The notes under the pieces were generated by a model. The model was not told the DNA's origin. It was given only the letters and a program-made list of their open reading frames with translations, and did not search any database. From Bythopirellula goksoeyrii (GTDB taxonomy: Bacteria > Planctomycetota > Planctomycetia > Pirellulales > Lacipirellulaceae), in the NCBI RefSeq assembly GCF_008065115.1, contig NZ_CP042913.1:9211-73210 (forward strand): DNA of 64,000 bases, in the 5' to 3' direction. Shown one piece after another: positions 53,337 to 62,835 of this stretch. How positions within the stretch are numbered: the first letter of the stretch is position 1; each line of letters starts with the position of its first letter. The position numbers and the translations under genes were made by a program.

Positions 53337-54236
53337 TTACCATGCGATTTTTTCGCTGTTGAAGACGGGGCCGTCGACGCAAGTCCGCTTGTAGTCCCAG
53401 TCGCCATCGGGTTGATGGGTCTTTACCACACAGCTAAAGCAAATCCCAATTCCGCATGCCATTGGGGTTTCTAGCGACACTTCGCATGGCACTTCATGGG
53501 CACGCGCGATGCCCGCCACAGCTTCCATCATCTTCTCTGGTCCGCAGCAAGCGATACGGCATGAAGCAGTAGACTTCTCGGCCAATAGATTTTCCAATAA
53601 TTCCGTAACCAATCCGTGGTGCCCGACAGAACCATCGTCGCTGGCGATTCGCAGATCGATCCCGCACGATTTGAAATCTTCGGCTCCAGCCAGGAGATCG
53701 ACCGAACGAACGCCGTAGCAGAGAGTGACTTTTTCAGCGTGCTTGTTCCTGCGAGGTGGTACGCCGTATTGGCGACCTCCTAGGAACTCTCTGCCCAGTG
53801 CCAAGAATGGCGTCTGGCCGATGCCCCCTGCAACCATGATGAGGTGATCGACTGGTTGCGGAGAGAAACCGTTGCCTAGAGGCCCCCAGACATCGATTTC
53901 TTCGCCTGGGCGGCTAGTTGCAAGTCGCGACGTCATCTTGCCAACGACCAAATATACTACGTCAATCGCTATGGGACTGCCCGCTGTGTCGAGCACGGTG
54001 TCGTAGAGTGCAAAGGGGCGACCCAATAGCGGATCATTGGAGCCCACCGGTCGCATCATCAAGAATTGCCCAGGCACGATCGTAGCGGCCAGCTCAGGGC
54101 ACTCGAACCGCACTCGGTAGGTATCCCGCGCGAGGCACTCGTTCTCCGTAATTGCTGCACGGTACTGACTAGCGCAATCGGCATAGTAGGCGGCCGAGAG
54201 TGGATTGCCTCCTGCGTCACTCAGTGTATCGCTCAC
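53337..54236 (-). CDS. pyrK: Dihydroorotate dehydrogenase electron-transfer subunit
   Basis: 299 residues. FAD-binding barrel with RPFALYD, NAD-binding part with VAGGIGQTPFLALG, and a C-terminal 2Fe-2S cluster with ACGIGICFSCVV and KRTCVDGPVF, four cysteines in the PyrK pattern. It passes electrons from dihydroorotate dehydrogenase B (PyrD) to NAD+. PyrD is not adjacent here. Its start overlaps the upstream pseudouridine synthase stop by four bases (ATGA), so the two genes are coupled. Confidence 0.9.
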   Translation of the reverse strand: MSDTLSDAGGNPLSAAYYADCASQYRAAITENECLARDTYRVRFECPELAATIVPGQFLMMRPVGSNDPLLGRPFALYDTVLDTAGSPIAIDVVYLVVGKMTSRLATSRPGEEIDVWGPLGNGFSPQPVDHLIMVAGGIGQTPFLALGREFLGGRQYGVPPRRNKHAEKVTLCYGVRSVDLLAGAEDFKSCGIDLRIASDDGSVGHHGLVTELLENLLAEKSTASCRIACCGPEKMMEAVAGIARAHEVPCEVSLETPMACGIGICFSCVVKTHQPDGDWDYKRTCVDGPVFNSEKIAW

Positions 54237-55351
54237 CGCCGACCTCGCTTAGGTGGGCCTGATTTCTTACCGGAGGGTTTTTTGCCGGATTGACTTTGAG
54301 TGCCGGCCCCTTTGCGTGGTGGCTTGCTGCTTGCTCTGGAAGCCGAGGCCTTACCCCTGGCAGCTTTGCGTTTTCGCTGCTGAGCGGCCTGCTGATCAGT
54401 TACTAGTTTCTTCGCAGGTTTTCCACTAGAGGTGCTTTTTCTTTCGTCGGGGCCATCTTCAGAGGCGGTTTTGAGTTTGCGGACTTCCTCATGTGTAAGC
54501 TGGCGATAGGAACCTCGTGGCATCTCGCCCAGACGGACCGGCCCCACAGCGATTCGCGTAAGTCTTTGCACCTTGTGTCCCACGCGAGCCAAGAGACGAC
54601 GCACTTCGCGATTGCGGCCTTCGTCGAGTACCATCTCAAGCACCGTGCCGTTCTTCTTGCGGCTCTTGACGCGCACATCTACTGCCCGGGCAAACCCTTC
54701 GGCTAGGTGCATCCCTTTGCGAAGTTGAGCCAATACTTCTGGACCAGGTTCGCCTGCCACTTGCACATCGTAGATTTTCTGTACGCCATGTCGCGGATGT
54801 GTGAGCTGGTTGGCAAGCTCACCATCGTTCGTCATAAGAATCAGCCCTTCGCTGCTCATGTCGAGCCGACCCACGTTAAAAACACGGCCTATATCTGGAG
54901 GCAGGAGATCCGTGATCCGTGGGCGCCCCGAGGGGTCATTTGCTGTACAGACGACGCCTTCAGGTTTGTTCACTGCAAAGTAGACGAGCTTGGGATGCGG
55001 CAAGGGTTCCCCATCCACAAAGATTTCTTGATGCCGCCGATCAACCCGCGTGCCGAGTTCGGTCACCATCTGTCCATCCACTTCGACACGGCCTTCGAGG
55101 ATCAATGTCTCTGCTTCACGGCGACTTGCCAAGCCGGCGGCGGCCAGCACCTTTTGGAGCCGCTCACCAGGAAGCTCGGAGGCGGGTTGAGGTGCGGCTT
55201 TGCGGCGACGCTTGACCGGCTTGCCTGGTCGACTTTTCCCAGCGTAACTTCCGCCGGATTTCTTATCCGTGTTTTTCTTGCCAGATGGTTTTCCACCGGA
55301 TAATGAGCGTCCAGGCCTCGAGGCAGGTTTTTTTGCATTGCGGGGAGGCAT
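54233..55351 (-). CDS. Pseudouridine synthase RsuA/RluB family with basic tails
   Basis: 372 residues. S4 RNA-binding domain at about 65-115 (RLQKVLAAAGLASRREAETL) and the catalytic domain with NVGRLDMSSEGLILMTNDG, whose Asp is the nucleophile. The RluB/RluE-type signature GRNREVRRLLARVGH fits 23S rRNA modification better than 16S. Lys/Arg/Pro/Ser-rich tails of about 60 residues at the N-terminus and 80 at the C-terminus are disordered and probably increase RNA affinity. It is the upstream partner of pyrK. Confidence 0.9.
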   Translation of the reverse strand: MPPRNAKKPASRPGRSLSGGKPSGKKNTDKKSGGSYAGKSRPGKPVKRRRKAAPQPASELPGERLQKVLAAAGLASRREAETLILEGRVEVDGQMVTELGTRVDRRHQEIFVDGEPLPHPKLVYFAVNKPEGVVCTANDPSGRPRITDLLPPDIGRVFNVGRLDMSSEGLILMTNDGELANQLTHPRHGVQKIYDVQVAGEPGPEVLAQLRKGMHLAEGFARAVDVRVKSRKKNGTVLEMVLDEGRNREVRRLLARVGHKVQRLTRIAVGPVRLGEMPRGSYRQLTHEEVRKLKTASEDGPDERKSTSSGKPAKKLVTDQQAAQQRKRKAARGKASASRASSKPPRKGAGTQSQSGKKPSGKKSGPPKRGRR

Positions 55352-55539
55352 GGTAGGCGGGTCGTTTCATCGAAAGTAAGGAGCGACTCACACACGGTCG
55401 CCTACGACCCATCTTAACTGAAACGGGACGTTAGACCCAGGGGCGGGAACCAACGCAACGCTTTTCCTTGCTCTTAGCTGAGAGTCCACGCCTACCGGGA
55501 TTCCAGGACTGTGTGGCGGGCCGGCAAGGACCCCAACGC

Positions 55540-55872
55540 TCAATACCGCGAACCCATGCGCCACGGGCCAACCGGCATCGGTTGGCGGGCACGTTCAACC
55601 TGATTGATAGGGTACTGATAATCGATCGGGCGACCGCCGTCGATTTTTGGTCCCATATCATTTTGAGGATAGGGATCAAACAACTCGGCATTGTAGCGCT
55701 GATAAGCCGCGGTGCCTGGATGCAAGAGTTTCGGCATACGGATCGTCGGCGAGCAACCAATCGCAAACAACAGCAACAAACAGGCACCGGCTGTGGGAAA
55801 CAGATTTCGATTCACTGCACACCAGGAAATTGGAGGAGAATTACAGGGAGCGAATTGTAGGAACAGATTCAC
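55540..55872 (-). CDS. Small lipoprotein of unknown function
   Basis: Up to 110 residues, ending PVGPWRMGSRY. A hydrophobic stretch with lipobox LLLFAIGCSPT marks a lipoprotein. The ATG at 55872 gives an untypically long signal; a GTG at 55815 (VNRNLFPTAGACLLLLFAIG) gives a normal one, but its ribosome site is weak. The mature part has ELFDPYPQNDMGPKIDGGRP, a segment I associate with small Pirellulales lipoproteins, though this could not be checked. Confidence 0.68.
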   Translation of the reverse strand: MNLFLQFAPCNSPPISWCAVNRNLFPTAGACLLLLFAIGCSPTIRMPKLLHPGTAAYQRYNAELFDPYPQNDMGPKIDGGRPIDYQYPINQVERARQPMPVGPWRMGSRY

Positions 55873-55894
55873 TGCCAGGGAAGTGCGGCTCAGA

Positions 55895-56872
55895 TCAAGG
55901 CAGGTAGATATCCAATACGACGGCAGGCTCGATTGGTTCGGCCGTTATTCTGCCGGCCGCTGCTGGGAGGAGACATGTATTGCCCAGGGATAGCGGTTCG
56001 CCGCTAGCATCACCCGCCAGCGTGATAGCACCTTTGAGTGGAACCAGTAGGTGGAACCGTTCGTCGCCTCCGAAGTCTGTCGACTCGCCGACAGCACAAC
56101 GGTCGAGGATGAATTTGTCGCATTCAACAAGTCGTTCTCTGCCGGGAATATCGGTTGAGTCAGAAACTTGTGGAGCTACAGGCCCGCGGGTGTAATCGGT
56201 CACTTCAAGTGATTGTTCGATGTGGAGTTGTCGCGGATTGCACTGGGCATCAACCCGATTCCAGTCGAAAAGTCGAAACGTCGTGTCGCTCGCCTGTTGA
56301 ATCTCAGCAATCACCAGACCAGCGCCCAAGGCATGCACGGTGCCAGCTCGAATAAAAACGCAATCGCCAACTTTGGGCTCGAATTCATGGAGACACTCGG
56401 CGCAATTGCCTGACTCGATAGCTGCTCTCAAATCTTCGCGGGTGACCCCGGATTTGAGACCAGCATAGATCTTGCTGCCCGGTTCTGCGGCGAGTACTAC
56501 CCATGCTTCCGTCTTGCCGAGATCGGGAGGATCAAGCAGGGCGCCCTGCTGATCATTGGGATGGACTTGCACGGAAAGCGTTCGATTGCAATCGAGAAAC
56601 TTGAACAAGAGCGGAAACTGGGTTTGCTTCGCATGGCGACCGAATAATGCTTCAGGGCGTTCAGCAACCAGTTCATGCAATGTGAGTCCTTTGGCAGGAC
56701 CGCAGGCAACCACGCTTTGATCTTCGCCGTGGTCCACGATCTCCCAACTCTCCGCGTAGTTGTCCCCCGGGCCGAGCGGCTTGCCAAGCATCGTCGCAAG
56801 TCGGCGTCCTCCCCAAAGGTACTGACGAAACAGAGGTTCAAACCGCAGAGGGTAATTACAAACGGATGGCAT
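55895..56872 (-). CDS. manA: Mannose-6-phosphate isomerase, type I
   Basis: 325 residues, zinc enzyme converting Man6P and Fru6P. The cupin fold shows the zinc ligands in SVQVHPND (Gln, His), GKTEAWVV (Glu) and AGTVHALG (His). Its length fits the short bacterial ManA group. It stands between the small lipoprotein gene, 22 bases downstream, and an inverted repeat upstream. It serves mannose use or GDP-mannose supply for surface sugars. Confidence 0.92.
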   Translation of the reverse strand: MPSVCNYPLRFEPLFRQYLWGGRRLATMLGKPLGPGDNYAESWEIVDHGEDQSVVACGPAKGLTLHELVAERPEALFGRHAKQTQFPLLFKFLDCNRTLSVQVHPNDQQGALLDPPDLGKTEAWVVLAAEPGSKIYAGLKSGVTREDLRAAIESGNCAECLHEFEPKVGDCVFIRAGTVHALGAGLVIAEIQQASDTTFRLFDWNRVDAQCNPRQLHIEQSLEVTDYTRGPVAPQVSDSTDIPGRERLVECDKFILDRCAVGESTDFGGDERFHLLVPLKGAITLAGDASGEPLSLGNTCLLPAAAGRITAEPIEPAVVLDIYLP

Positions 56873-56902
56873 GGGGACTTATCACGTTGATTACTTTTGG
56901 TG

Positions 56903-56959
56903 GCTGTCACCGAAAGGGGATGGTTGCACCTGGAAGAACCACCCCCTTCCGGGGACAGC
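56903..56959. repeat. Inverted repeat between manA and tatC
   Basis: GCTGTCACCGAAAGGGGATG then GT at 56903-56924 and ACCACCCCCTTCCGGGGACA then GC at 56938-56959 are reverse complements with about four mismatches and a 13-base loop. It is located in the divergent spacer, 30 bases upstream of the manA start, and looks like a dispersed palindromic element. Confidence 0.7.
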
Positions 56960-57023
56960 TATGATCTAACATCTTCCATCTTCGCGATTCGGCAGATCGT
57001 GGCAATGGCTGCACATGAATCCG

Positions 57024-57052
57024 TTGTCGCTCCCTCAATCCCTTGTTATTAT
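57024..57052 (+). promoter_or_regulatory. Promoter candidate upstream of tatC
   Basis: TTGTCG at 57024-57029 and TATTAT at 57047-57052 with a 17-base spacer. The transcript would start about 90 bases before the tatC ATG. Confidence 0.5.
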
Positions 57053-57151
57053 AGGATTTATGCTCGATTCGGCCCGCTGACGCTTCCTGTTGTATTCTTA
57101 ATTGACTCCAAAACCGCCCGACGCTGACATTAGGAAGCTAGATCTGATCTC

Positions 57152-58174
57152 ATGGCCAAAACGACTGAGGATGACGAACAACAGCTTGAGAGAACGAAGA
57201 TGTCGTTCTCCGAGCATCTCGAAGAGCTCCGCTCGGCCCTGTTCAAATCGATTGCGGCTTGGGCAGTCGGGACCGCCTTCGGTTTGATGATCGGCTGGCA
57301 GGTCGTCGATTTCGTTCAGATTCCTTTGGTTGAGGCGCTTCAGAGCTACTATCGGGGCCAAGCAAGAGAAACGCAATTGGAATGGTTTGATCAGCAGAAC
57401 TCTTCTGGCGAGCCAGTACCTGCTGACCCTGCTGCAGCCGCTACAGAAATCGCCGATGAAGGATTGATGCCCGAAGAGTGGTATATCGATCCACACGAAT
57501 TGGCAAAGACTTTGAAATCCCTGGGGATTGATCTCCCAGAAGATAAACAGTCAGAGATTTCTACGCATCGCGATGAAATGCTCAAATTGCGGTTTTATCG
57601 GCCCCTCGAAAACGACCCTCGGACCCAAGCAATAAGTACCGGCAGCCAGGAAGGATTCATGGTGTACATGAAGGCCTCATTGGTAGTAGGTGCGATTTTG
57701 GCGAGTCCTTTCATCTTTTACTTTATTTGGCAATTCGTTGCGGCGGGACTGTACAAGCGAGAGCGGAATTTGGTTTACCTCTACTTGCCCATGAGCCTGG
57801 GCCTGTTCTTTGCCGGAGCTGCCTTAGCATTCTTTGCGGTTTTCGACTACGTCTTGGACTTTTTGTTCTGGTTCAATGCTCAGATGGGCATCAACCCCAC
57901 ACCAAAGATCAGCGAGTGGATGAGCTTTGTGTTAATCTTGCCGCTTGGTTTCGGCATTAGTTTCCAATTACCGCTGGTGATGTTGATGCTCGAACGGATC
58001 GGCATCTTTAACATCAAGGATTATCTGGACAAATGGAGATTGGCAGTGGTTGTGATCGCCGTGCTGTCTATGTTTCTCACCCCCGCCGACCCAGGAAGCA
58101 TGATCCTGATGGGCGTACCGCTGGTGTTTCTCTATTTTGGCGGGATATTGCTCTGCAAATATCTGCCGAAGTGA
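57152..58174 (+). CDS. tatC: Sec-independent translocase TatC with long periplasmic loop
   Basis: 340 residues, six membrane helices. N-terminal signature MSFSEHLEELRSALFKSI is typical of TatC. Helix 1 is about 25-45. Between it and helix 2 (starting near 170) lies an insertion of about 120 residues, much longer than the loop of E. coli TatC, with ETQLEWFDQQNS and EEWYIDPHELAKTLKSLGID. The rest (FIWQFVAAGLYKRERN, LPLGFGISFQLPLVML) is standard. TatA/TatB are not adjacent. The loop may dock a planctomycete-specific partner. Confidence 0.93.
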   Translation: MAKTTEDDEQQLERTKMSFSEHLEELRSALFKSIAAWAVGTAFGLMIGWQVVDFVQIPLVEALQSYYRGQARETQLEWFDQQNSSGEPVPADPAAAATEIADEGLMPEEWYIDPHELAKTLKSLGIDLPEDKQSEISTHRDEMLKLRFYRPLENDPRTQAISTGSQEGFMVYMKASLVVGAILASPFIFYFIWQFVAAGLYKRERNLVYLYLPMSLGLFFAGAALAFFAVFDYVLDFLFWFNAQMGINPTPKISEWMSFVLILPLGFGISFQLPLVMLMLERIGIFNIKDYLDKWRLAVVVIAVLSMFLTPADPGSMILMGVPLVFLYFGGILLCKYLPK

Positions 58175-58244
58175 GTGGATCGGTGCTAGCCATCAGTTCT
58201 CGTGACTGCTGGAGGGCTACAGGCTTCTAGCTCCAATCCGCCTA

Positions 58245-60002
58245 CTATTCATTGAGTTTGTACTGCTTCCAATCGGTGCGACCTGCGTAGGAATTGAAGT
58301 ATGCCTTCATGTGCATATTTAGGCAGATGCCTGTGATGAGATAGCCGATCATGCCCAGGCAATATGATAGAGGAAACCATGGGCCCCAGATTGTACTTTT
58401 GACGAAATCCTCAAATAGGACTGTCGGCAATGCCAACAACAGCGGAATGCAGGGGGCAAGCAGAAGAGTCCCGCCCTCAGTGCTACCTCCAACAGAAAAA
58501 ACTACACAGCAACAAAATAAATATCCTCCGCCACAAAAAATGATTGTCGCGAGTGTGAGCCCGATAGCCCGCATTGATGTTGCGGAGCGGAGCGAGAAGA
58601 ACAATCCCAGGCTTGTGGCAAAGTAGGCCAATATCAGGAAAGTGAGACTACTGGCAAGCAGTGGCCAGAAAAAACTTGCTGTGAACAGAAGTCCCAACAT
58701 CCAAGCTGCCACCAAGACCAGAAATAACCAACGGCAACTGTAGAGATTGCCCCAAATTTTGCCGTCGATGATCTCTCGACCGGACAGAGGTGTGGCCAGC
58801 AAAGAGTCCCAACAGTCGCGTTCCTTTTCTTGAGCAATTAGCCCCGCTGCCCGCGAAGCCAAGAGCAACAATATGCCGCTCCCCATTGCTCCAGAGAGCC
58901 CCATAAGATATTCGAAATAGTCATTTCTTGCATAGGTTTGGTAGGCTACGATTGAGTTAAGAAAAACCATGACTGTCATCACAGCAATTGAAATCAAGAG
59001 AATCATGAGAGCTATCCCACCGACGTAGCCAAACTTGGTCGTCGAAGACTCCGCAAACATTTCCTTCCAGAGAATCGGACGAGTTCCAAGAGGTCGGCGA
59101 AATTTAGGCAAGTGGAGATTGCGGAACCGCGATTTGCTCGGCACGCTCCGTGTGGTCTCCGAGAGGTGGACTCGCCGTACGGCGAAGATTGCCAGTCCGA
59201 GGGCGACTAGGGAAACCAACATCTGGGCACCGACGCTGCTCACCACGACTCGCATATTGAGTCCGATTCCTACGGCAGAGGTGTTCCCCATTGCCCTCGC
59301 CATAATCAAGAAGGGGTTGATCGAACCAAGCCATTCTGCCACAGGCATGATTGCTGTTCGCCAGCCAACATTGGTTATCAGACGCGACCAGAAGAAAGTA
59401 CTCAAAAGCAGGGGAAGCAAGAACAGGACAATCAACAAGAGATAAATTCGCACCGTCGCGTCTCTGGCTCGTGGTGACCAGACCGACACGCAGACACTCA
59501 GTGCCGTGAGCATTACGGCGCTACTCGCAGTGATTAGAAAACTGGCGGTAAGGGCTCCCGCGGGGATACCTCCCATGATACGAAACAGAAACAAGATCGG
59601 CAGTCCGACCAGCACGAATTGGCCGAGTAGCGTCAGTCGAGCAAGTGTCTTGCCGAGGATGATCTCCGCGTTGGAAAGGTCGGTTGTGAAAAGGTATTCG
59701 ATCGTCCTGCGTTCTCGTTCAGTTGCAATTGTCCCGACTGACATGGCGGGTCCCACGGCCAGAACCGCGAGTAGCTGTAACCAGCTAAAACTCATGAAAA
59801 AGCTTGCTGCCAGCATCGCCGAATTGCGGATTGAAGTGCCCGCTGGAATTCCTCTGGAACGAAAGACCAGATAGCTCATGTTTGAATAGGTTACCCACAA
59901 AACAAACAGAATCAGCGCCGCATAGATGACCCGCAGCACGAAATAGCGCCGCCGGCGCGCGGCGGCGACCAGTTCGACACGATAGATAGGGCCGGCGAGC
60001 AT
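58245..60002 (-). CDS. ABC-2 type transporter permease
   Basis: 585 residues with about ten to twelve hydrophobic segments in two similar halves. Both halves hold the permease motif around TIATERERRTIEYLFTTDLS and LIAQEKERDCWDSLLATPLS, each followed by GKTLARL or GKIWGNL, which marks the ABC-2/ABC_membrane family (gliding or export-type). No ATP-binding gene is adjacent in the window. It is convergent with tatC and its substrate is unknown. Confidence 0.82.
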   Translation of the reverse strand: MLAGPIYRVELVAAARRRRYFVLRVIYAALILFVLWVTYSNMSYLVFRSRGIPAGTSIRNSAMLAASFFMSFSWLQLLAVLAVGPAMSVGTIATERERRTIEYLFTTDLSNAEIILGKTLARLTLLGQFVLVGLPILFLFRIMGGIPAGALTASFLITASSAVMLTALSVCVSVWSPRARDATVRIYLLLIVLFLLPLLLSTFFWSRLITNVGWRTAIMPVAEWLGSINPFLIMARAMGNTSAVGIGLNMRVVVSSVGAQMLVSLVALGLAIFAVRRVHLSETTRSVPSKSRFRNLHLPKFRRPLGTRPILWKEMFAESSTTKFGYVGGIALMILLISIAVMTVMVFLNSIVAYQTYARNDYFEYLMGLSGAMGSGILLLLASRAAGLIAQEKERDCWDSLLATPLSGREIIDGKIWGNLYSCRWLFLVLVAAWMLGLLFTASFFWPLLASSLTFLILAYFATSLGLFFSLRSATSMRAIGLTLATIIFCGGGYLFCCCVVFSVGGSTEGGTLLLAPCIPLLLALPTVLFEDFVKSTIWGPWFPLSYCLGMIGYLITGICLNMHMKAYFNSYAGRTDWKQYKLNE

Positions 60003-60106
60003 CTGGAAAAAATGGGGGAATAGAGGAATGAACGAATGGAGGAATCAAAGAACTCTAACAGAATTCCTTTTATTCCCCAATTCCTCCTATTCCAGCCATT
60101 TCCCCA

Positions 60107-61066
60107 TCAGATCTGGTACTGCGTTTCGGGGCGTAATTCGTCAGGCACCTCGCTTCGCACCTTCAGCTTCGGCTTTTCCAGTACCACCGTCGTATGGGGA
60201 GCAACACTTGAGGTAATCCATACGTTGGAGCCGATCACCGCGTCGTGGCCGAGCACCGTGCGGCCTCCCAAGACCGTAGCATTTGCGTAGATGACCACGC
60301 GGTCTTCGATCGTCGGATGGCGCTTTTGCCCCCGAACCAACTGGCCATCGCCATCGGTGGGAAAGCTTAAGGCACCAAGAGTGACGCCCTGATAGATTTT
60401 CACATGCTCGCCAATCTCGCACGTCTCGCCGACCACGACACCCGTACCGTGATCGATAAAGAAGTATTTGCCGATCGTAGCGCCGGGATGAATATCAATT
60501 CCCGTGCGGCTATGGGCCCATTCGGTCATCATCCTGGGAATGAAGGGAATCTGCAGTTCATAGAGTATGTGCGCCAAGCGATAAACGGTAATTGCATCAA
60601 AGCCTGGATAGCAGAAAATGACTTCGTCGACATTCTTACAGGCCGGATCTCCGTCGAAGGCAGCTTGTACGTCCGTGGCCAAGACGCGCCGCAAATCGGG
60701 AAGTTGATCAAGAAACTGCAAAGTCTTGGCCTGGCCAAGGGCCTCGAAGTCGCTGTCGCAGTGGCAATCGCTCGTCGCACCGGCATCGTGTCGCAACGCG
60801 CGGCCAATTTGGCTCGTGAGGCGATCGTGCAAGCGGTCGACAAGGTCACCAACATAGTAGGAAATGTTCCCTCGATGCAGCCCCGTGCGACGCCGATAGC
60901 CGGGGAACAATATCTCCATGAGTTCATACGTCGCGGCAATCACTTCTTCGTAGCTTGGTAATGGGCAGTGATCGAGATGATTGATCGTGCCTAGCTCACT
61001 GTAGGTCTGCACGATGCGGTCAGTGATCTCAGGAAGTTGATCCTTCAGACGGAAATCGGAGGCCAT
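60107..61066 (-). CDS. cysE: Serine O-acetyltransferase
   Basis: 319 residues from the ATG at 61066, with GAAGAG upstream; a GTG at 61081 would add five residues. The enzyme makes O-acetylserine for cysteine synthesis. N-terminal helical domain, then a left-handed beta-helix of hexapeptide repeats from about 190: [32 protein letters not shown] and [11 protein letters not shown]. The catalytic His and Asp are in the FFIDHGTG region. It resembles the longer SAT group (about 300 residues) rather than short E. coli CysE. cysK is not adjacent. Confidence 0.92.
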   Translation of the reverse strand: MASDFRLKDQLPEITDRIVQTYSELGTINHLDHCPLPSYEEVIAATYELMEILFPGYRRRTGLHRGNISYYVGDLVDRLHDRLTSQIGRALRHDAGATSDCHCDSDFEALGQAKTLQFLDQLPDLRRVLATDVQAAFDGDPACKNVDEVIFCYPGFDAITVYRLAHILYELQIPFIPRMMTEWAHSRTGIDIHPGATIGKYFFIDHGTGVVVGETCEIGEHVKIYQGVTLGALSFPTDGDGQLVRGQKRHPTIEDRVVIYANATVLGGRTVLGHDAVIGSNVWITSSVAPHTTVVLEKPKLKVRSEVPDELRPETQYQI

Positions 61067-61342
61067 GATGATGCTCTTCACCCAATGGGGATTTGATTGC
61101 GAAACGGTCGAGATAACTAGCCGAGAAGGGGCCAGCGCGAGGGTCGAGAGGGTCCGGCCTAAGCCGGGCCCGTACAGTCACAGAAATAGAACGAAGCAAT
61201 CATGTTTGGTTCCTGTCCTTCTCGCATGACACAGACTGGCCATCCTTGGTTCTTTCGGCACACCGAATATACCGAGTTTAACCATTTTACCGCATTTATC
61301 CCAATTGGTAAGTGCGGAATTCCTGTGTACTAGCCGTGCAGA

Positions 61343-61376
61343 AGCCCATGGTCCGATCCTGAGACAACCATGGGCT
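61343..61376. repeat. Isolated perfect hairpin upstream of the small membrane-protein gene
   Basis: AGCCCATGGT and ACCATGGGCT, ten-base perfect arms, 14-base loop. It stands in a gap of about 440 bases (61082-61522) with no gene. It could be a terminator of an unknown short transcript or a regulatory operator. Confidence 0.5.
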
Positions 61377-61522
61377 TTCGGCCAAGGCTATTACGGATCG
61401 AAATTGATCTATTTGTTGCGAAAATACCTCACTTCTAGCTGCCACATTGAAGCAGTTATTGAACTATATTTTAGTAGGACTCCACGGCGGGATAACTATT
61501 ACTCGAAGCGGAGAGCAGCAAC

Positions 61523-61909
61523 ATGTTTCAATTCTTCTCTGGGCTCGATCCCACGTTAGTGCTCTGCCTGTTCGTCCCCGCGGCCATGATTTTTGCAGCG
61601 TGGTCCTTGCAAATTGCCTGTGCGATTGCCTCGGTTGATCCTCCCGATTTCTGGCAGAGTCTGCTTTGCACCTTTCTTGTGGTGGTTGCCAATATCGTTC
61701 TCCGATTTTGGGTCAACACCTCCGTGTCAGCCCCCGGCCTGGGAACCAGTCTGTTGGCACCTATTGTGCTGACCATCGCCATCGTGGCAATTTTGGTACG
61801 AACAGGGCCATTGTCAGCCCTCGTGGTCACTACATGCCAGGGACTGATTTTTACGGCTCTCTACCTGGGTTTGTCCATGCTGAACTCGACGATTGCCATT
61901 ACGATCTGA
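61523..61909 (+). CDS. Small polytopic membrane protein of unknown function
   Basis: 128 residues with about four membrane helices, ATG with GGAGAG eight bases upstream. Visible helices: LFVPAAMIFAAWSLQIACAI, LLCTFLVVVANIVLRFWV, LLAPIVLTIAIVAILV and VVTTCQGLIFTALYLGLSML. No catalytic motif and no family recognised. It precedes the exported hydrolase gene by about 100 bases. Confidence 0.7.
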   Translation: MFQFFSGLDPTLVLCLFVPAAMIFAAWSLQIACAIASVDPPDFWQSLLCTFLVVVANIVLRFWVNTSVSAPGLGTSLLAPIVLTIAIVAILVRTGPLSALVVTTCQGLIFTALYLGLSMLNSTIAITI

Positions 61910-62012
61910 TTCGGCCGCGGTCAAATCCAGGCATGAAACCAGGGGTATTGATACTTAGCTGCAGTGCTCTATTCTACTGTTCTGCCAAGCCTCAATTACT
62001 TTGGAGAACACT

Positions 62013-62717
62013 ATGAACAGCATTCTGCGAGCGATGATTGTATTGACCGTTTGTAAAGTCGGAACCGTGTGTGGAGAGGAGAATCACAGTAAATTTAGCG
62101 AAGAGATCACGAAAGAAGTGGGATGCCCCTATCTGATAGTCAAGCCGGAGGATTTTGACGAACAGAAAAAGTATCCTCTGATCATCTTTCTCCATGGCAG
62201 AGGAGAGAGTGGCGACGACTTGAAACTCGTAAATGTGCATGGCCCTTTCGATTTTGTAAAGCAGCACAAATTGCCAGTAATGATCGTTGCTCCACAAACG
62301 CCCATCGGAGTGAACTGGGACATCGACATGCTTTCCGCATTTGTCGATCATGTGCTCGAAGAGTTGCCTGTCGATCGTGGGCAAGTCTATTTGACGGGAC
62401 TCAGCTTGGGTGGCTTTGGCACCTGGGAACTGGCGGCCCGCCGGCCCGAAGTGTTCGCCGCGATAGCGCCGATCTGCGGAGGTGGCAAGCCAGTTCAGGC
62501 CGAGTTAATTCAGGAGATTCCCCTGTGGGCCTTTCATGGCGCAAAAGATCCAGTGGTACCCCTCAAGAGTACCACCGATATGATCAACGCTCTCTACAAC
62601 CTGGGCAGCGCTCCTCGCCTAACTGTTTATCCCGATGCGGGCCATGACAGCTGGACCGAGACCTACAACAATCTCATGCTTTACGATTGGTTGTTGAGCC
62701 AGAAGAAGGAGAAATGA
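62013..62717 (+). CDS. Exported alpha/beta hydrolase (dienelactone hydrolase-like/phospholipase-carboxylesterase type)
   Basis: 234 residues from the ATG at 62013, preceded by GGAG. A weak signal peptide (about 1-21) suggests export. The catalytic triad is visible: Ser in [12 protein letters not shown], Asp in [11 protein letters not shown] and His in DAGHDSW. The oxyanion region is [12 protein letters not shown]. This outline is common in planctomycete esterases of the dienelactone hydrolase/predicted-peptidase (COG4099-like) group. Substrate not predicted. Confidence 0.85.
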   Translation: MNSILRAMIVLTVCKVGTVCGEENHSKFSEEITKEVGCPYLIVKPEDFDEQKKYPLIIFLHGRGESGDDLKLVNVHGPFDFVKQHKLPVMIVAPQTPIGVNWDIDMLSAFVDHVLEELPVDRGQVYLTGLSLGGFGTWELAARRPEVFAAIAPICGGGKPVQAELIQEIPLWAFHGAKDPVVPLKSTTDMINALYNLGSAPRLTVYPDAGHDSWTETYNNLMLYDWLLSQKKEK

Positions 62718-62835
62718 AGGCAGAGGTTTCACAGCGGATTCTCCTCGTTGCAACAAGAGTCATCTACCGGGGAGAGACCGGAATTTGCTACACTGGGGGA
62801 TGAACCCACCGCCACATGAATTCGCAGGAACCTTC

